Source of the DNA: Devosia sp.
Lineage (GTDB): Bacteria; Pseudomonadota; Alphaproteobacteria; Rhizobiales; Devosiaceae
DNA: 64,000 nucleotides
Assembly: GCF_028290435.1 (NCBI RefSeq)
Contig: NZ_JAQGJV010000006.1
Coordinates: 1 to 64,000 of the forward strand
Direction of reading: 5' to 3'
The notes beneath the pieces are model-generated. The model ran no database searches. It was not told where the DNA came from and was given only the letters and a program-made list of their open reading frames with translations. A program made the translations under genes and the position numbers. Shown one piece after another: positions 61,150 to 64,000 of the stretch. Position 1 is the stretch's first letter, and the number at the start of each line of letters is the position of its first letter.

Positions 61150-61385
61150 AGTGATGAAAAACCATCCGGCATCGCTTGTCAAGCCAATGTCACATTACCG
61201 GGAAAGCGACGCACACGCCGCTCAGTTGACAGCTTCCCTTCGGCGAGGCGCCCACACATCAGCTCGGGCCAATGGACGTTCGACGGGCTTTGAGGGGCCG
61301 CTGGCTTCGGGCAGAGACGGGCGTCCTCACTCTCGGCGTCAAGGCCGGCGGCCTACTTGGAAATGCTCGATTCCATGCCCGATCG
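61150..61385. other. Gap with a possible gene remnant
   Basis: About 236 bases with no convincing gene. A plus-strand frame ending in a stop at about 61412 reads YLEMLDSMPDRYANFRR at its end. It has natural-protein character and could be the C-terminal scrap of a lost gene. It overlaps the end of the dehydrogenase gene, so it cannot be a full functional gene. Confidence 0.25.
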
Positions 61386-62429
61386 CTACGCGAACTTCCG
61401 CCGATCGCGCAGGTAGTCGCCATTGACCAGGTTACGCAGCCTGCCGTCGCGCAGATACATCATCGCAGTTTGCACCGATAGCCGTCGGGCATCGGCGCGG
61501 CTCTCGGGGCTCGACCAGGCGGCGTGGGGCGTCACGATGAAGCGATGCTTGAGATTGCTGGCCGCGAGATCGCGATAGGCAAGCGCGAAGGCATCGCCGG
61601 GCAATGGCGGCTCCACCGGCAACACGTCGATCCCGGCGCCGCCGATCTGCCGCGTCGCTACTGCGGCAATCAGCGCGGGGATATCGACGATGGCGCCCCG
61701 GGCGGTGTTGATCAGCACTGCGTCGCGCTTCATCAGTCCGAGCGCGCGCGCATCGATCATGTCGCGGGTTTCATCGGTCAGCGGACAGTGGAGGCTAACC
61801 ACGTCGCTGCGCGACAACAGGCTAGCAAGGTCATCGACGCGCTCGACGCCAGCGGCGATTTCCATGCCCGCAGGGGCATATGGATCATAGGCGATGACAT
61901 GCATCCCAAATGCCTTGGCGCGGGCCGCCGTCGCGATGCCGATCCTGCCCAGCCCCACAATGCCGAAAATGCGCCCGCGAATGCGGCGCACCAGGGGGGC
62001 GCGCCCGGAATCGAAGTTCAGCACGGGGTCGATCTGGAGCAATTCATGGAATGTCGTAATGCCGCGACACAGCGCCAGCATTAGCGCAATGGCGTGGTCG
62101 GCAACCTCGCTGGTGCCATAGTCCGGAGTGTTGGCAACCGGAATGCCGGCCTCGCCCGTCGCCTTAAGATCGATGTGATCGAACCCCACGCCGGCACGCA
62201 CGATGATGCGGCAGTTGGGTATTCGCCGAACCAGATCAATGTCGACTGGCACTTCATGCCAGACGATGATGGCATCTGCGGCGGCAAAGACCGTGTCCGG
62301 CACCCGCTTGCTGTCGACGCGTTCGCGGAAAATGTCCCAACTGACGTCGCTACCCGCGGTGCTGCGCTCGATTTCGGCGTCGTCGGCATATTGCGCATCC
62401 GGCGTCAGGATGCGGAAACGGCTTGCCAT
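61386..62429 (-). CDS. CtBP-like D-2-hydroxyacid dehydrogenase
   Basis: 347 residues. NAD-binding motif GIVGLGRIGIATAARAKAFG, catalytic Arg in NTARGAIVDIPAL, Glu in VLPVEPPLPGD and His in VTPHAAWSSPE. ANTPDYGTSEVADHAIALML is typical of the C-terminal-binding-protein subgroup. It reduces or oxidises a 2-oxo/2-hydroxy acid in the cytosol. GGGGGAA precedes ATG 62429. Divergent from the rhamnosidase gene and possibly co-regulated with it. Confidence 0.9.
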   Translation of the reverse strand: MASRFRILTPDAQYADDAEIERSTAGSDVSWDIFRERVDSKRVPDTVFAAADAIIVWHEVPVDIDLVRRIPNCRIIVRAGVGFDHIDLKATGEAGIPVANTPDYGTSEVADHAIALMLALCRGITTFHELLQIDPVLNFDSGRAPLVRRIRGRIFGIVGLGRIGIATAARAKAFGMHVIAYDPYAPAGMEIAAGVERVDDLASLLSRSDVVSLHCPLTDETRDMIDARALGLMKRDAVLINTARGAIVDIPALIAAVATRQIGGAGIDVLPVEPPLPGDAFALAYRDLAASNLKHRFIVTPHAAWSSPESRADARRLSVQTAMMYLRDGRLRNLVNGDYLRDRRKFA

Positions 62430-62613
62430 TTTGTTCCCCCGATTGCGACGCGAACGCGACTTCCATGCCCGCGTCCCGAGTTCTGGACGGCGGAAGCTTT
62501 GAATGCTTACGTTGTCATTTGATCCCCGTCAATAATACTTCAGCTACGCCAGAGCCTGCCGCCAAATGGGCTATTTTTTCGAGAAAGCGCGTTCGACAAA
62601 TTACAATGTTGGA

Positions 62614-62627
62614 TGTTGACGTTTACA
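62614..62627 (+). promoter_or_regulatory. Candidate LacI-family operator upstream of the rhamnosidase
   Basis: TGTTGACGTTTACA (reverse complement TGTAAACGTCAACA) has the central CG and the TGT/ACA ends of LacI-family sites and lies 70 bases before the GH78 start. One flanking base on each side (A, T) extends the symmetry. No LacI gene is in the window. Confidence 0.45.
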
Positions 62628-62696
62628 TTATGGTTAGGCAGAGTTGGAACAACGAGACGCCAAAAAGTGTCCGCGACGAAGCCGGAGGGGGAAGAG

Positions 62697-64000
62697 ATGC
62701 TGTTCACGCTGATTGCGCCGCAGCCACCAGTCGTAGATGCCGCGCCGAAGAACCTTGGCTGGTATCTGCCCGCGGAATGGAGCGCGCAGCGTCAGATCGC
62801 CTATGAGCTGGAGGTCGCGACGGCACCGGACTTTGCCGCCGGCTCGATGGTTTGGACCACCGGGCGCGTCGAGAGCGAAAACTCCCAACACATCGATTAT
62901 GAGGGGCCACTATCCGCCCATCAGCGCTATTACTGGCGTGTCAGGATTTGGGGCGATGCCGGCGCTGAGGCCAGCAGCGAGCCGGCTTGGTTCGAAACCG
63001 CCAAACTATCCACCGCCGATTGGCGCGGCGAGATGATTGGCCCGCAGACCGATCCGGGCGCCGAGAAACGAGCGCCATCGGTGGCGAAGCGGTTCACGCT
63101 GGCCAGCAAACCAACCAGCGCGCGCCTCTACATCACCAGCTACGGGATATTCCGCTGCTTCATTAACGGGCGGCGCGTTGGGGCGGATGAGCTAACGCCC
63201 GGCTGGACCTCGTATCGCGAGCGTCTGGGCTATCTCACCTATGACATCGCCGAGCACTTGCAGGTCGGCGAAAATTCGATCGAGGTCTGGCTTGGCGATG
63301 GCTGGTATCGGGGCGAAATCTGCTGGCCCGCTCATCGCATCGTCAACGCCTATGGCGATCGCGTGGGGTGCCTCGCCGAACTGCGCATGGTAGATGCCAC
63401 CGGCACAGCGCAATCGGTGATCACCGACAGCAGTTGGACCAGCGGCCTGACGCCGGTGCTGATGTCGGGCATTTACCCTGGCGAAACCTACGATGCCCGG
63501 CTCGAAGGCGAGACCGGCCCTATTGGCGGCGTCGATGTACTGCCACTCGATAAGTCGACGCTGGTGGCCCAGGAGGCTCCGCCCATTCGCGAGCTTCCGC
63601 ATTTACATGCCGTCGACCAAAGCGCTATCGGCCCAGGTGTCACGCTGGTCGATTTCGGTCAGAACGTCGCCGGCGCGGTCAAGCTCACCCTGTCGGGCGA
63701 ACGCGGCGCCACGGTTCGGGTCAATTTCGCCGAGATCCTAGATGCCGAGGGCAAGGACCTCAACAGCACCAGCTTTCGCGGCGCCAAGGTGCAGCTCGAT
63801 TACACGCTCAAGGGCGGCGGCGAAGAAAGCTATCAGCCGGTTTTCACCTTCATGGGCTTTCGCCACGCCCGGGTGACGATCACCGGACACGCCCAGTTGG
63901 TGTCGATCGTATCGGTGCCGTTCACCTCAGATCTGGTCGAGACAGGCAGCTTTTCCTGCAGCAACCCGCTGATCAACCGGCTGCACGAAAACGCCAGTTG
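62697..64000 (+). CDS. Alpha-L-rhamnosidase (GH78), N-terminal part, runs off the window
   Basis: At least 434 residues visible, frame open to the right edge; GH78 enzymes are usually 850-1100 residues. Visible parts: an N-terminal beta-sandwich (RQIAYELEVATAPDF, HQRYYWRVRIWGDAG), the Bac_rhamnosid_N module (ARLYITSYGIFRCFINGRRV, TPGWTSYRERLGYLTYD, VWLGDGWYRGE), then VDFGQNVAGAVKLTLSGERG and FTFMGFRHARV. The catalytic barrel lies beyond the edge. No signal peptide, so cytosolic action on imported rhamnosides is likely. ATG 62697 is preceded by GGAGGGGGAAGAG. Confidence 0.85.
   Translation, partial: MLFTLIAPQPPVVDAAPKNLGWYLPAEWSAQRQIAYELEVATAPDFAAGSMVWTTGRVESENSQHIDYEGPLSAHQRYYWRVRIWGDAGAEASSEPAWFETAKLSTADWRGEMIGPQTDPGAEKRAPSVAKRFTLASKPTSARLYITSYGIFRCFINGRRVGADELTPGWTSYRERLGYLTYDIAEHLQVGENSIEVWLGDGWYRGEICWPAHRIVNAYGDRVGCLAELRMVDATGTAQSVITDSSWTSGLTPVLMSGIYPGETYDARLEGETGPIGGVDVLPLDKSTLVAQEAPPIRELPHLHAVDQSAIGPGVTLVDFGQNVAGAVKLTLSGERGATVRVNFAEILDAEGKDLNSTSFRGAKVQLDYTLKGGGEESYQPVFTFMGFRHARVTITGHAQLVSIVSVPFTSDLVETGSFSCSNPLINRLHENAS

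Noticed and set aside
1-64000. tRNA, rRNA, CRISPR array, transposase, integrase or phage genes
   Set aside because: Read for conserved cloverleaf arms, regularly spaced repeats and recombinase motifs and found none that hold up.

Overview
The window is gene-dense chromosomal DNA, rich in G+C, from an alphaproteobacterium, most likely of the order Hyphomicrobiales (Rhizobiales). A Devosia-like genus is my best guess, but it is only a guess. The evidence is a set of lineage-typical genes: the cell-cycle factor TrcR (DUF1013), DUF1465 and DUF1192 proteins, the small aa3 oxidase subunit IV, split three-gene transhydrogenase pntAA-pntAB-pntB, paired DUF465 proteins, an FnrN-type regulator and CtrA-type TTAA-N7-TTAA sites. 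I see no rRNA, tRNA, CRISPR array, transposase, prophage or replication origin.

The left third (about 1-28,000) is mainly housekeeping. It holds a MotA/ExbB-like plus OmpA-like membrane pair, an MsbA-type exporter, rpmE, a frameshifted ynfA, cell-cycle-linked small genes and trcR, a Kef-type antiporter, a TauE permease, purEK, rpsU, several small hydrolases and a DsbA-like protein, slyX, the transhydrogenase operon, pepF, a sigma-54 response regulator, a Tat-exported PhoX phosphatase, and a TetR/hydrolase/glyoxalase-like locus with two clear operator copies. ppk2 and putA follow (28,006-32,640).

The right half (32,710-64,000) is a catabolic and transport region. Three binding-protein-dependent ABC systems lie on the minus strand. 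(1) 32,710-38,345 is a MalEFG/UgpC-type system with a lyase of the argininosuccinate-lyase superfamily inside the operon. (2) 43,312-48,479 is a second MalEFG/UgpC-type system headed by a nucleoside hydrolase and facing a LysR gene. (3) 52,683-61,124 is a Dpp/Opp-type system with a ROK regulator, a fused double ATPase, a TIM-barrel isomerase and a PIG-L deacetylase. Between systems 1 and 2, on the plus strand, is a ROK regulator, a large three-part PIG-L deacetylase and a SolA-like FAD amine oxidase. The right end has a CtBP-like 2-hydroxyacid dehydrogenase and, divergent from it, the start of a GH78 alpha-L-rhamnosidase that runs off the window. Together these suggest uptake and stepwise breakdown of N-acylated or N-substituted sugar or amino-acid conjugates, probably plant- or soil-derived. 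That substrate assignment is inference.

Points most worth following: a predicted CtrA-driven small RNA of about 84 nt at 5,801-5,884; the argininosuccinate-lyase-like protein, which looks more like an aminopolycarboxylate (EDDS-type) C-N lyase; two genes whose expected ATG is replaced by CTG or ACG; a histone-H1-like tail on PntAA; and several palindromic intergenic elements and operators.
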